From assembly GCF_025997995.1 (NCBI RefSeq), contig NZ_AP026683.1, positions 2,976,501 through 3,040,500 of the forward strand: DNA of 64,000 nucleotides. Direction: 5' to 3'. Position 1 is the stretch's first letter. The number at the start of each line of letters is the position of its first letter. The DNA is from Sediminibacterium sp. TEGAF015. GTDB taxonomy: Bacteria; Bacteroidota; Bacteroidia; Chitinophagales; Chitinophagaceae. Made by a program: the position numbers and the translations under genes. This document shows, piece after piece, positions 9,284 to 18,781 of this stretch. The notes under the pieces are model-generated. The model did not search any database. It had not been told where the DNA came from and saw only the letters and a program-made list of their open reading frames with translations.

Positions 9284-10609
9284 ATGAAGAGAACTTTTCC
9301 CATTATTGTTGTTTTGATTTCACTTTCACTCTGCGGCTTATTCCTGTTGCAGGCCTCCTGGTTTGATAACCTAATGGAAGTAACCAGGACGCAGTTGATT
9401 GAGAAAATAAATATGGTGGGGGTTAATGTTGCGGATGACATTGGTAAGTCTACTCGTTCTTCGCAACCGCTTCGTTTAAACAGAAGAGGTGGATTGTTAC
9501 TCGGCACCGAATTACAAATTAAACTATTTCGTCAGCCTACCGTTGAAGAGCGATTCACGATGGAAGAAGTAAGAGAAAAAATTTCCAAAGAATTTCAGCG
9601 GGTTAAACTAAATAACCTGAAGTTTGAATTTGCTATTTCTGATGTAGAGGGCGACTATGAATTTTATTCTACCGGATACGAACAGGAATTCTGGGATACA
9701 ATCAATAACAAACGCAATTATTATCCGATTCTTAGGGAAACAGATAATCTGGCTTTGAATGAAGCCAATGAACTGTTGATAATCATAGTACCAGACCTTG
9801 CCAATCAAGTTTGGTATTCACTTCGTTGGATTTTAGTGGGAGCGGTCACCTTCTTTCTCATTATTCTAGCGGCTTTCTATGTAACGGTAAAGACCTTATT
9901 GAATCAGAAAAAATTATCTCAGATTAAATCTGACTTCATTAATAATATGACCCATGAGTTTAAGACGCCACTGGCTACCATTTCGCTGGCAGTGGATGCG
10001 CTCAAAAGTCCTAAAGTGCAAGCAAATCCAGAAAAGGGAGCTTATTTTACGAATATTATTAAGGAAGAAAACATCCGCATGAACAAACATGTGGAAACGA
10101 TTCTGCAGGCAGCTTTTCTAGAAAAGCAGGAGTTGAATCTGAATTTGTCTAAAGTGTCTGTACACGAAATGGTTCGTGAAGTGGCTGGCACTTTTGAATT
10201 GCAGCTTCAGGATAAAAATGGTCAGATTGATTTTCTCCTAAATGCATCTCATGATGCCATCAGTGCAGATAATACGCATTTCAGAAACATGATTTCGAAT
10301 CTGATTGACAACGCCATTAAATATTCTCAGGACCCTGTACGCATTGTAGTTTCTTCGCACAGCACCAAGAATTATTTTGTAATGCGTATCCAAGACAATG
10401 GGATTGGTATGAACAAAGAATCGGTGAAAAGAATTTTCGAGAAATTCTATCGTGCTCATACCGGCAACCTACACAATGTAAAAGGCTTTGGGCTCGGCAT
10501 GAGCTATGTAAAAACGGTGATTGATGCCCACAAGGGTAAAATAAAAGTGGACAGTGCAATTGGCAAGGGAACTTCCTTTACCATTGAAGTGCCACTTATG
10601 CAAGATTAG
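9284..10609 (+). CDS. Two-component sensor histidine kinase
   Basis: The 441-residue protein has an N-terminal membrane anchor (4-24), a periplasmic sensor region (25-178) with no recognised domain, a second membrane segment (179-203) and a cytoplasmic kinase. The H-box is NNMTHEFKTPLATISLA with His224, the N-box is NLIDNAIKYSQ, the G1 box DNGIGMN, the F-box FEKFYRA and the G2 box GFGLGMSYV, so all catalytic elements are intact. There is no HAMP domain. A TTG at 9275 is also in frame, but ATG 9284 is chosen because it opens directly into the anchor. TATATTTG, a good -7 element, ends 6 nt before it, which would give an almost leaderless mRNA. No response regulator is adjacent. Confidence 0.92.
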   Translation: MKRTFPIIVVLISLSLCGLFLLQASWFDNLMEVTRTQLIEKINMVGVNVADDIGKSTRSSQPLRLNRRGGLLLGTELQIKLFRQPTVEERFTMEEVREKISKEFQRVKLNNLKFEFAISDVEGDYEFYSTGYEQEFWDTINNKRNYYPILRETDNLALNEANELLIIIVPDLANQVWYSLRWILVGAVTFFLIILAAFYVTVKTLLNQKKLSQIKSDFINNMTHEFKTPLATISLAVDALKSPKVQANPEKGAYFTNIIKEENIRMNKHVETILQAAFLEKQELNLNLSKVSVHEMVREVAGTFELQLQDKNGQIDFLLNASHDAISADNTHFRNMISNLIDNAIKYSQDPVRIVVSSHSTKNYFVMRIQDNGIGMNKESVKRIFEKFYRAHTGNLHNVKGFGLGMSYVKTVIDAHKGKIKVDSAIGKGTSFTIEVPLMQD

Positions 10610-11912
10610 TCTTGTGGTTGTTGATCCAAAGCAGCGACCCGTCTCCATAAGAAAGGAAACGATAGTCATGTGTTAATGCATATTCATAAATGCGTCTCCA
10701 TTCCTCTCCAACAATAGCTGATATCAATAATAACAAAGTGCTTTGTGGTTGATGAAAATTAGTAACCAACGCGCTAATGATTCTGAATGTATATCCGGGT
10801 GCTATGATGATTTGGGTTTTGGTAATGATTCTGTCTGCATTGTTTTTTTTCATCCATTCTAATAAAGCTCTTAATGATTCTTCAGCTGAAAATACTTTCG
10901 AAGTATTTTTTCCTTCTTTATTATTTTTTCCATCATATCTATCGGCATCGCCATAAGGTTCCCACTGCGAAACTTGCAAATCTGCTGCAGCCAAAGAAGG
11001 ATTGTGAATGGTCTTAACGCCAATCCAATATAGGCTTTCCAGTGTACGTAGCGATGTTGTTCCCACTGCTATAATACCAGAGGAAACATGCGCTAACAAT
11101 TGTTCAATCGTGCTACGATTCACATCTATGAATTCTGCATGCATCTCGTGATCCTTCATCTGTGCGGCTTTCACGGGTTTGAATGTGCCGGCTCCCACAT
11201 GCAGGGTTACATATCCTTTGTAAATCTGTTTTTTCTCTAATTGTGAGAATACATGTTGGGTAAAATGCAGACCGGCTGTGGGCGCAGCAACAGATCCATC
11301 GTGCTTTGCATAAATGGTCTGGTATCTTTCTTTATCTGCTTCTTCTGTTTCTCTGTTTAAGTAGGGTGGAAGGGGAATGTCTCCTGCTAAATGCAGCACC
11401 TCTGCAAAGCTTAGTGCTGCTGGTTCCCAGCTAAATTCAATAATGAAACAATCGCTAAGTATTTCTACCTTATTGGCAATGATTTTTAACGGTTTTTGGG
11501 GGGGATTGGAACCGTCTATTGATAAAGCCTCCGTTGTAAAATGCAAAGCCCCTTCTTTCCATTTTTTTGCTCCTCCTACCAAACATTTCCATTGCACAGA
11601 ACCCTTTTGTAGCATGGCTGTGGTAATATCTGCATAATGATCTGCAGGCTCTAAACAGAAGAGTTCAATAAGACCGCCCGTGGGTTTTTGAAATAGCAAT
11701 CTGGCTTCTACAACCTTGGTATCATTGAATACCAACAAACTACCCTGGGGGAGTTCTTCCGCTATGTTTGCATAGATTGACTCTCTAATCTCAGTTCCTC
11801 CGTAAATCAGCAGCTTGCTCTGATCCCGCTGTTTCAGCGGATATTTAGCGATTTTCTCGTTTGGAAGGTCGTAGTTAAAGTCTTCTATATGCAGTAATGA
11901 CGGGTGTTTCAT
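10596..11912 (-). CDS. queA: S-adenosylmethionine:tRNA ribosyltransferase-isomerase
   Basis: QueA transfers and rearranges the ribosyl part of SAM onto 7-aminomethyl-7-deazaguanine in tRNA, giving epoxyqueuosine. Diagnostic stretches are FNYDLPNEKIAKYPL, LLVFNDTKVVEARLLF, GGLIELFCLEP, DGSVAAPTAGLHFT and LHVGAGTFKPV, with a C-terminal TNFHQPQSTLLLLISA. With ATG 11912 the protein has 438 residues, longer than the roughly 350 of E. coli QueA, with extra residues around SQWEPYGDADRYDGKNNK and in the middle; longer forms are usual in Bacteroidota. An in-frame GTG at 11933 would add 7 residues. The 3' end overlaps the convergent kinase gene by 14 nt. Confidence 0.95.
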   Translation of the reverse strand: MKHPSLLHIEDFNYDLPNEKIAKYPLKQRDQSKLLIYGGTEIRESIYANIAEELPQGSLLVFNDTKVVEARLLFQKPTGGLIELFCLEPADHYADITTAMLQKGSVQWKCLVGGAKKWKEGALHFTTEALSIDGSNPPQKPLKIIANKVEILSDCFIIEFSWEPAALSFAEVLHLAGDIPLPPYLNRETEEADKERYQTIYAKHDGSVAAPTAGLHFTQHVFSQLEKKQIYKGYVTLHVGAGTFKPVKAAQMKDHEMHAEFIDVNRSTIEQLLAHVSSGIIAVGTTSLRTLESLYWIGVKTIHNPSLAAADLQVSQWEPYGDADRYDGKNNKEGKNTSKVFSAEESLRALLEWMKKNNADRIITKTQIIIAPGYTFRIISALVTNFHQPQSTLLLLISAIVGEEWRRIYEYALTHDYRFLSYGDGSLLWINNHKTNLA

Positions 11913-12052
11913 ACGATTTTCATTGTTATTCACGGCTTATCCACAGCAATTCACAGGTTATACAGTGCCTCTTATGCCATTTCGTCTGGAATGCAATATA
12001 GTAAAGGATTGCAGCGCCTTAAATCTTGTGGATAAATACAGGACCCCCATTT

Positions 12053-12084
12053 TTGGGTTAAAAGTGGGAAAAAGTGTTATTTTG
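12053..12084 (+). promoter_or_regulatory. Probable mraZ/dcw promoter
   Basis: A TTG at 12053-12055 (within TTTTGGG) and TTATTTTG at 12077-12084, a 7/8 match to the Bacteroidota -7 element TAnnTTTG, are separated by 21 nt. The ATG of mraZ is 38 nt downstream. The -7 element lies inside the AAAGTG repeat block, as expected for autorepression by MraZ. Confidence 0.5.
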
Positions 12085-12100
12085 TGTCAACAAGTGGTAA
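12061..12100 (+). promoter_or_regulatory. MraZ operator: four 10-bp-periodic boxes
   Basis: Four consecutive decamers are in phase: AAAGTGGGAA, AAAGTGTTAT, TTTGTGTCAA and CAAGTGGTAA. Boxes 1 and 2 fit AAAGTG[GT]NNN exactly, box 4 differs at one position and box 3 at two. Tandem AAAGTG-type or TGGGN boxes spaced about 10 bp apart and just upstream of mraZ are the known binding sites of MraZ. The block ends 22 nt before the mraZ ATG and covers the likely -7 element. Confidence 0.75.
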
Positions 12101-12122
12101 ACTTGGAAATATTTATTCACTT

Positions 12123-12587
12123 ATGATCGGATTTCACGGAGAATATGAAGCAACAGTAGACGCCAAAGGGCGTTTCCTCCTTCCGGGCGGGCTGAGAAAG
12201 CAATTGCCTGAAGGAGAGTCGCGCTTTATTCTGGGTCGTGGTTTCGAAAAATGCCTCACCCTGTATCCGATCAAAAGTTGGGAACTCATTATTTCTAAGA
12301 TTAGCCAGTTAAATGATTTTGATCCAAAAGTACGTCAATTCAGACGTCAGTTTTTGGGAGGTGCTACCGAGATTGAACTAGATGCAGCCGGCAGAATGTT
12401 GTTGCCTGCTTCATTAAAAGAATTCGCGGGCCTTTCCAAAGACATTGTACTTGCTGCCGCTATGGACCGTTTTGAAATCTGGGATGCAGCGAAGTACAAA
12501 CAGCTCTTTGAGGATTTCTCAGCGGAGGCTTTCAGTAGCCTGGCGCAGGAAGTGATGGCAGAAGCAGATAAAAAACAAGATAAATAA
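12123..12587 (+). CDS. mraZ: Transcriptional regulator MraZ
   Basis: MraZ is the AbrB-like DNA-binding regulator that opens dcw clusters and controls its own operon. ATG 12123 gives 154 residues, the usual length, starting MIGFHGEYEATVDAKGRF. An in-frame GTG at 12084 is rejected because it lies inside the operator. The two SpoVT/AbrB half-domains carry the DxxxR signatures VDAKGRFLLP (Asp13, Arg17) and LDAAGRMLLP (Asp87, Arg91). It is the first gene of a run of 13 same-strand genes; rsmH starts 4 nt after its stop. The tandem boxes at 12061-12100 indicate autoregulation. Confidence 0.95.
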   Translation: MIGFHGEYEATVDAKGRFLLPGGLRKQLPEGESRFILGRGFEKCLTLYPIKSWELIISKISQLNDFDPKVRQFRRQFLGGATEIELDAAGRMLLPASLKEFAGLSKDIVLAAAMDRFEIWDAAKYKQLFEDFSAEAFSSLAQEVMAEADKKQDK

Positions 12588-12591
12588 TAGC

Positions 12592-13509
12592 ATGGAAAAA
12601 ATACCTGCTAGCGATTATCATGTTCCGGTGCTCTACTATGAAACACTGGATGCGTTGTCCATTGTTCCGGATGGAATTTATGTGGACTGCACATTTGGTG
12701 GAGGTGGACATAGCAGAGGTATTTTGGAAAAGTTGGGGCCAAACGGTAGACTGATTGCATTTGATCAGGATGCGGATGCGCAACAAAATATTCAAAACGA
12801 ACCTCGTCTTTTGTTTATTCCGCAAAACTTTCGTCACCTGCATCGCTTTTTGCGTTTGCATGGAATTAATCAGGTGGATGGTCTGTTAGCCGATTTGGGT
12901 GTGAGTTCGCATCAGTTTGACGAAGGGGAGCGTGGATTCTCTATTCGCTTTGAAGGTCCAATGGATATGCGGATGGATAGAAGACAAATCCTAACTGCTG
13001 CCGACATCATTAAAACCTATACTGAACAGCAATTGCACAAACTGTTTGAACAGTATGGTGAAGTAACCAATGCCAAAACCCTTGCTGCGCATATTGTTCA
13101 GCAGAGAACCCGCTTGCCGTTTGCAACGATTGATCAATTTAAAGCATTGATTAGTGCAGTGGTAAAAGGAAATCCCAATAAATATTTAGCCCAGGTTTTT
13201 CAGGCGCTTAGAATTGAAGTGAACGACGAGATGGGAGCGCTGAAAGAAATGTTAGAGCAGTTAACCAAAGTGTTGAAGCCCGGAGGAATTGCTGCCATCA
13301 TTACTTTCCATTCGCTGGAAGACAGGTTGGTTAAAAACTTTTTTAAACAGGGAACTTTTGAAGAAGTAGTTGATCATCCACTGTTGTCGATTGAGAAACC
13401 AAAATATTTTCAACTGGTGAATAAGAAGCCTATTACGGCTGGAGCAGAAGAGTTGAAAAGAAATAGCAGAAGTAGAAGCGCAAAGCTGCGTGCAGCCGCG
13501 CGTTTATAA
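12592..13509 (+). CDS. rsmH: 16S rRNA (cytosine1402-N4)-methyltransferase RsmH
   Basis: RsmH (MraW) methylates N4 of C1402 in 16S rRNA using SAM. The 305-residue product begins with HVPVLYYETLDAL and the SAM loop VDCTFGGGGHSRGIL (31-45). ADLGVSSHQFDEGERGFS and the C-terminal ITFHSLEDRLVKNFF are family signatures, with a basic tail rich in Arg and Ser. Length is normal. It is the second gene of the dcw cluster, 4 nt after mraZ. Confidence 0.97.
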   Translation: MEKIPASDYHVPVLYYETLDALSIVPDGIYVDCTFGGGGHSRGILEKLGPNGRLIAFDQDADAQQNIQNEPRLLFIPQNFRHLHRFLRLHGINQVDGLLADLGVSSHQFDEGERGFSIRFEGPMDMRMDRRQILTAADIIKTYTEQQLHKLFEQYGEVTNAKTLAAHIVQQRTRLPFATIDQFKALISAVVKGNPNKYLAQVFQALRIEVNDEMGALKEMLEQLTKVLKPGGIAAIITFHSLEDRLVKNFFKQGTFEEVVDHPLLSIEKPKYFQLVNKKPITAGAEELKRNSRSRSAKLRAAARL

Positions 13510-13519
13510 TATATATACC

Positions 13520-13831
13520 GTGCCCGAAAACAAAACAAATCCTAAGAACCCCATTAAGGGGTTGCTCAACTATGAGTGGATTGTGAAGAACATTGGTTTC
13601 TTCCTTTTCCTTTCTGTTTTAGCAGTACTGTATATAGCCAACGGACATATGGCCGACAAAACCATACGCCGTATTAATAGCATCAACAACGAATTAAAAG
13701 AATTGCAGTTTACCTACAAGACTTTAAAGAGTGAGTTGATGTACAAAACAGAAGAGTCGCAGATTGTGAAACTGGTTGAACCCATGGGTTTAAAAATTAG
13801 CAACGAAATGCCGGAGCGAATTCAGAAATAA
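13520..13831 (+). CDS. ftsL: FtsL-like divisome protein
   Basis: This is a small bitopic protein in the FtsL position between rsmH and ftsI. With GTG 13520 it has 103 residues: a short cytoplasmic start (PENKTNPKNPIKGLL), one membrane segment (FFLFLSVLAVLYIANGH), then a coiled coil (IRRINSINNELKELQFTYKT). An upstream GTG at 13490 lies inside rsmH and would add ten unlikely residues. FtsL normally pairs with FtsB and links FtsQ to FtsWI. Sequence similarity in this family is low, so the call rests on topology and gene order. The stop overlaps the ftsI start (TAATG). Confidence 0.85.
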   Translation: MPENKTNPKNPIKGLLNYEWIVKNIGFFLFLSVLAVLYIANGHMADKTIRRINSINNELKELQFTYKTLKSELMYKTEESQIVKLVEPMGLKISNEMPERIQK

Positions 13832-15942
13832 TGGAAGTAAAACGCGACATATTATGGAGAGTGTACCTCAGTTATATCCTGATGGTAGCTGCCTGTATCG
13901 CCATCTTTGGCAAAGCGGTTTACATTCAGCAAGTAGAAGGTGCTAAGTGGAGAAGCATGAGTGATAGTTTGCACCAGCGTATTGATGAAATTGAAGCAGA
14001 GCGTGGTACCATCTATTCTGAAGACGGTCAAATGTTAAGTACGTCTATTCCGCAGTTTGATATTTTCATTGATTTCCGCGTTGCGGGATTGAGAGAGAAA
14101 AACGGACAGCGTTTTAGAGAGAATATAGATTCTTTGAGTTATTGTTTAGCGCAACTATTTAAGGACATGAGTCCGGTGGAATACAAGCGAGTATTGCAAC
14201 AGGCGTATAAGGCACAGGAAGGTTATTTTCCTCTGAAAAAGAAAATCAGTTTTACTCAGTACGATTCTTTGCGCAAATTTCCTTTGTTTAAACTGGGTCG
14301 ATACAAAAGCGGGATGATTGCCAATGAGCGTACTGTTCGATTGAATCCTTATCAGATGCTGGCTTTCAGAACCATTGGTTTGGCGCGCGATTCCAACAAA
14401 GTGGGATTGGAAAAAACCTATGATGCCATATTGAAAGGAAGAAACGGTAAGCAAACCGTTCGTTCTATTGCTGGTGGAATTGGAGTGCCCGTAGACGATA
14501 CTTACCTGGTAGAACCAGAGACAGGTAAAGACATTGTGAGTACCATTGACGTATTTATTCAAGATATAGCAGAAGCGGCTTTGATGAAAATGATGGTGAA
14601 GAACGAAGCAGAAAATGGCTGTGTGATTGTAATGGAAACCAAAACAGGAAAAGTAAAAGCCATTGCAAATTTGGGTAGAATGTCGGACGGTTCTTACTGG
14701 GAAAACCTAAATCACGCCATTACACCCAGTGAGCCAGGATCTACTTTCAAGCTGGCTACCCTGATGGCTTTGTTGGAAGATAAAAAAGTAAACCTCAATC
14801 AAACCATTAATCTGGAAAATGGTGCGTGGAGAGTAGCAGGTCAAACTGTGTACGATTCTGAAAAACATGCGGAGAATATTGTTACTGTGAAGCATGCTTT
14901 TGAATTGAGTTCGAATGTGGCCATGGCAAAAATGGCGGTAGCGAATTATTCAAATAATCCTCAGCAGTTCCTGAAGCACTTACGTAAAATGCGCCTGGAT
15001 ACCATTACAGGGATTGATTTAGTGGGAGAACGCAGGCCAGTAATTTATCGCCCGGGTTCTAAATTATACGGTCCAACTACCATACCCTGGATGAGTTTTG
15101 GATACAACCTCGCCATCAGTCCATTGCATACCGCAATGTTGTATAATGCCATTGCGAACAATGGAGTAATGATGCGTCCTTATTTGGTAAGCAGCATTAA
15201 AGAAGAAGGGGTGTTGTTAAAAGAAATTCCACCGGTAGTATTGGATACTCAAATTTGCAGTCCCTCAACCTTAGCTATGCTGAAAGCCAGTTTGGAAGGG
15301 GTTTGTATTGCAGGTACTGCGAAGTCTTTGTTTGCAGGTACACCGTATAAAGTAGCTGGTAAAACAGGAACTGCAAAAGTGGCTGATGGAAAGAATGGGT
15401 ATACTACCAATGTGTATCAGAGTTCCTTTGCTGGGTATTTTCCTGCTGACAATCCACAGTACACATGTGTTGTAGTGATCAAGAATAAACCATTTGCCGC
15501 CAATTTTTATGGTGCATCTGTAGCAGGTCCGGTGTTTAAAGAAATTGCTGATCGTTTGTATGGAACTTATATAAAGACAAACAAAACCTTAATTGCTGGC
15601 ACCAATAAAAAAGACAGCAGCTTCTTTGCTTACAATGGTTACAAAGCAGATCTGATGTACCTGACTGAGAAATTGAAAATAGGTTTTGCCGATTCTACCG
15701 GAAGAGCAGATGAGTGGACACGTGTTAACAAGAATAGTGCGAAAGCAGTACTACAGAAATTACCAGTGGACAAAAATGCTATGCCTCCTTTGAAAGGGCT
15801 AGGATTAAAAGATGCCATTTATCTCTGCGAAGAAATGGGATTGATGGTGCAGGTGAAAGGAAGAGGAAAAGTTACCGAACAATCCATTGTTCCCGGACAG
15901 CCGATTGCGAAGGGACAGCTGGTACAATTGAGTCTCAATTGA
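13831..15942 (+). CDS. ftsI: Penicillin-binding protein 3 / septal transpeptidase FtsI with PASTA domain
   Basis: This class B PBP crosslinks septal peptidoglycan as partner of FtsW. The 703-residue protein has a membrane anchor (11-32), a dimerisation/pedestal region opening with AERGTIYSEDGQML (57-70), and the transpeptidase domain with STFK (304-307, nucleophile Ser304), SSN (360-362) and KTG (511-513). Residues 640-703 form one PASTA domain (LPVDKNAMPPLKGLGLKDAI onward), a feature more common in Gram-positive PBPs but known in Bacteroidota FtsI. The gene overlaps ftsL by 1 nt, which indicates translational coupling. Confidence 0.95.
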   Translation: MEVKRDILWRVYLSYILMVAACIAIFGKAVYIQQVEGAKWRSMSDSLHQRIDEIEAERGTIYSEDGQMLSTSIPQFDIFIDFRVAGLREKNGQRFRENIDSLSYCLAQLFKDMSPVEYKRVLQQAYKAQEGYFPLKKKISFTQYDSLRKFPLFKLGRYKSGMIANERTVRLNPYQMLAFRTIGLARDSNKVGLEKTYDAILKGRNGKQTVRSIAGGIGVPVDDTYLVEPETGKDIVSTIDVFIQDIAEAALMKMMVKNEAENGCVIVMETKTGKVKAIANLGRMSDGSYWENLNHAITPSEPGSTFKLATLMALLEDKKVNLNQTINLENGAWRVAGQTVYDSEKHAENIVTVKHAFELSSNVAMAKMAVANYSNNPQQFLKHLRKMRLDTITGIDLVGERRPVIYRPGSKLYGPTTIPWMSFGYNLAISPLHTAMLYNAIANNGVMMRPYLVSSIKEEGVLLKEIPPVVLDTQICSPSTLAMLKASLEGVCIAGTAKSLFAGTPYKVAGKTGTAKVADGKNGYTTNVYQSSFAGYFPADNPQYTCVVVIKNKPFAANFYGASVAGPVFKEIADRLYGTYIKTNKTLIAGTNKKDSSFFAYNGYKADLMYLTEKLKIGFADSTGRADEWTRVNKNSAKAVLQKLPVDKNAMPPLKGLGLKDAIYLCEEMGLMVQVKGRGKVTEQSIVPGQPIAKGQLVQLSLN

Positions 15943-15985
15943 ATATAAATGAACAATAACGAAACATAAACAAAACCTAACCCAA

Positions 15986-17449
15986 ATGAAAACCCTTCAG
16001 CAACTTCTTATTCAAACTAAAACGCAGCAAATTTCTGGCGCTTTGGATAAGGATATTACTGCCATTGAGATTGACTCAAGGAAAGTAATAGCGGGTGCGG
16101 CATTTGTTGCCATAACAGGCGCGCAAAGTGATGGGCATGCATTCATTAGCAAAGCCATTGAGTTGGGTGCGGTTGCGATTATTTGTGAAACCTTTCCTAC
16201 TATATTAGTAGAGGGTGTTACTTATGTAAAAGTTGCCAGCAGTGGAGAAGCAGCTGCGCGTATGGCAGTTGAGTTTTACAATCATCCATCTGCAGCAGTC
16301 AAGCTGGTTGGGGTTACGGGTACCAATGGTAAAACAACTATTGCTACTTTATTATTCAAGTTGTTTCGTCAGTTGGGCTACAGCTGTGGTTTAATCAGTA
16401 CGGTGCAGAACCAATTTGACGATACCATTATTCCTGCTACCCATACAACACCTGATGCTATTAGTCTGAATGCCTTGTTGCGTAAAATGGTGGACGAAGG
16501 TTGTTCTTATGTTTTTATGGAATGCAGCAGTCATGCCATTCATCAGCACCGCATTACCGGATTACAATTTGCCGGTGCTTTGTTCAGCAATATCACACAT
16601 GATCATTTAGACTATCACAAAACCTTTGATGAATACATCCGTGTAAAGAAGAAATTCTTTGATGATTTATCGGCTGATGCTTTTGCTATTTCGAATGCAG
16701 ACGATAAGCGCGGTGAAGTGATGTTACAAAATACGAATGCTACCAAATACTTGTACAGCCTTAAAACCATGGCTGCCTTCAAGGGAAAAATATTAGAAAA
16801 TGCATTGACAGGCTTGGTAATGACTATCAACGACCAGGAAGTGCATTTTCGTCTAATTGGAACTTTTAACGCTTACAACTTGCTGGCGGTATATGGTGCT
16901 GCTGTTTGTTTGGGTGTTGAAAGTTCAGAAGTACTTACTGCATTAAGCATGCTTACCGGTGCAGAAGGTCGCTTCGATTATATCATCAGTGCCAATAATA
17001 TTATTGGTATTGTAGACTATGCGCATACACCCGATGCATTGGAAAATGTATTGAGCACCATTAAAAAGTTACGCAAGGGCTACGAACAAATCATTACTGT
17101 GGTAGGATGCGGCGGAGACAGAGATAAAACCAAACGTCCTGTAATGGCACAAGCAGCCTGCGATTGGAGCGATCGTGTGATTTTAACCAGTGACAATCCC
17201 CGTACGGAAGATCCTGAAGCTATTCTTCGTGATATGGAAGCAGGTCTAAGCAGTGCGGCAAAAAGAAAATACATCACGCTGATAGATCGCAAGCAAGCAA
17301 TAGAAGAAGCAGTGCGAATGGCTAAGCCAGAAGATATTATTCTGGTAGCAGGAAAAGGGCATGAGAAATACCAGGACATCAACGGAGTGAAATATCCTTT
17401 TGACGATAAAGAAGTTTTACAAAAAGCATTTTCAACCAATCCTCAATAA
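15986..17449 (+). CDS. murE: UDP-MurNAc-L-Ala-D-Glu:meso-diaminopimelate ligase
   Basis: MurE adds the third residue to the peptidoglycan stem peptide using ATP. The 487-residue protein has the N-terminal UDP-binding domain (IEIDSRKV at 28-34), the ATP loop GTNGKTT (112-118), the YVFMECSSHAIHQHRITG block and the C-terminal DNPR motif (403-406) followed by TEDP. DNPR is the known marker of meso-DAP rather than lysine specificity, so the organism probably has DAP-type peptidoglycan. It starts 43 nt after ftsI and is followed 9 nt later by mraY. Confidence 0.97.
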   Translation: MKTLQQLLIQTKTQQISGALDKDITAIEIDSRKVIAGAAFVAITGAQSDGHAFISKAIELGAVAIICETFPTILVEGVTYVKVASSGEAAARMAVEFYNHPSAAVKLVGVTGTNGKTTIATLLFKLFRQLGYSCGLISTVQNQFDDTIIPATHTTPDAISLNALLRKMVDEGCSYVFMECSSHAIHQHRITGLQFAGALFSNITHDHLDYHKTFDEYIRVKKKFFDDLSADAFAISNADDKRGEVMLQNTNATKYLYSLKTMAAFKGKILENALTGLVMTINDQEVHFRLIGTFNAYNLLAVYGAAVCLGVESSEVLTALSMLTGAEGRFDYIISANNIIGIVDYAHTPDALENVLSTIKKLRKGYEQIITVVGCGGDRDKTKRPVMAQAACDWSDRVILTSDNPRTEDPEAILRDMEAGLSSAAKRKYITLIDRKQAIEEAVRMAKPEDIILVAGKGHEKYQDINGVKYPFDDKEVLQKAFSTNPQ

Positions 17450-17458
17450 ACCCATTCT

Positions 17459-18775
17459 ATGTTATATCAATTATTTAACTGGCTAAAACAAAGCTTCGAT
17501 ATTCCCGGAGCCGGGCTGTTTCAGTTCCTGACTTTCAGGATTGCAATGGCAATTGTATTGAGCTTGGTAATTGCAACTGTTTATGGGAAGCGCATCATTC
17601 TGTTTTTACAGAAAAAGCAAATTGGGGAATCGGTTAGAGACTTAGGATTGGCAGGACAGGAGCAGAAAAAAGGAACCCCTACCATGGGTGGTATCATTAT
17701 TCTGTTGAGTATTCTTATTCCCACTTTATTATTTGCCAATCTGGATAAAGTATATGTACGACTGATGGTTCTTTGTACGGTTTGGCTCGGTATCATTGGT
17801 TTTCTGGATGATCTGTTTAAGATTCGTGCCAGAAAAGCAGCGCAGCAAAAAGGCGAAACCTACAAGAAAAAAGATTCTGATGGATTGGCCGGTATTTCTA
17901 AAATCATTGGTCAGGTTGGATTGGGGATTATCATTGGTACTACTTTGTATTTCAGCAATGCGGTTACCGTAGAAAGAGAAATCATTGGCTCTGCCCGTAA
18001 AGTTTCTATGTTACAGGAAGGAGAGCGGTTTGCAAAAGATTCAACCATTATTGTTCGTGAAATAAACGGACTGGAAAGAAAATTCGTAAAAGTAAAAACC
18101 CCCATCACTACCATTCCTTTTGTAAAGAACCATGAGTTCAACTACAGTAAGCTGATCAGCTGGATGGGCAATGGTGCTGAAAAATATACCTGGATTGTGT
18201 ATATCCTGATAGTGACTTTGATTATTACGGCGGTTAGTAATGGCGCCAATCTTACAGATGGATTGGATGGACTAGCTGCCGGCGTGAGTGCCATTATTGG
18301 TGCGGGTTTGCTGGTGTTCATTTATGTTAGTTCCAACTACATATTTGCCGATTACTTAAATATCATGTATATCCCAAATCTGGGTGAGCTCACCATTTTT
18401 GTGGGAGCTTTTGTAGGGGCTTGTATTGGTTTCTTGTGGTACAATGCTTTTCCTGCCCAGGTATTCATGGGCGATACAGGTAGTCTTGCCCTGGGAGGTA
18501 TCATTGCTTCTTTGGCCATCATTGTAAGAAAAGAATGGTTGATTCCTATTTTCTGCGGCGTATTCCTGGTAGAGAATTTAAGTGTAATGATTCAGGTGGG
18601 TTATTTCAAATACACCAAGAAGAAATACGGTGAAGGCAGAAGAGTATTCTTAATGAGTCCCTTGCATCACCATTACCAGAAGAAAGGATTTCATGAAAGC
18701 AAGATTGCCGTTCGTTTCTGGATCATTACCATTATGCTGGTGGTGATGAGTGTAGTATCCTTAAAAATTAGATAA
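17459..18775 (+). CDS. mraY: Phospho-MurNAc-pentapeptide transferase
   Basis: MraY moves phospho-MurNAc-pentapeptide from UDP to undecaprenyl phosphate, making lipid I. The 438-residue polytopic protein has [11 protein letters not shown] (72-82), the Asp pair FLDDLFKI (Asp117, Asp118), [11 protein letters not shown] (261-271), [12 protein letters not shown] and the basic-face motif [12 protein letters not shown]. It is about 75 residues longer than E. coli MraY because of a hydrophilic insert at about 168-235 ([11 protein letters not shown] onward), a feature I associate with Bacteroidota. The spacing to murD is 6 nt. Confidence 0.97.
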   Translation: MLYQLFNWLKQSFDIPGAGLFQFLTFRIAMAIVLSLVIATVYGKRIILFLQKKQIGESVRDLGLAGQEQKKGTPTMGGIIILLSILIPTLLFANLDKVYVRLMVLCTVWLGIIGFLDDLFKIRARKAAQQKGETYKKKDSDGLAGISKIIGQVGLGIIIGTTLYFSNAVTVEREIIGSARKVSMLQEGERFAKDSTIIVREINGLERKFVKVKTPITTIPFVKNHEFNYSKLISWMGNGAEKYTWIVYILIVTLIITAVSNGANLTDGLDGLAAGVSAIIGAGLLVFIYVSSNYIFADYLNIMYIPNLGELTIFVGAFVGACIGFLWYNAFPAQVFMGDTGSLALGGIIASLAIIVRKEWLIPIFCGVFLVENLSVMIQVGYFKYTKKKYGEGRRVFLMSPLHHHYQKKGFHESKIAVRFWIITIMLVVMSVVSLKIR

Positions 18776-18781
18776 GAAAAA

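Noticed and set aside
12084..12122. Extended mraZ start at GTG 12084
   Set aside because: The added 13 codons are the operator repeats and -7 element; ATG 12123 gives the family-standard N-terminus.
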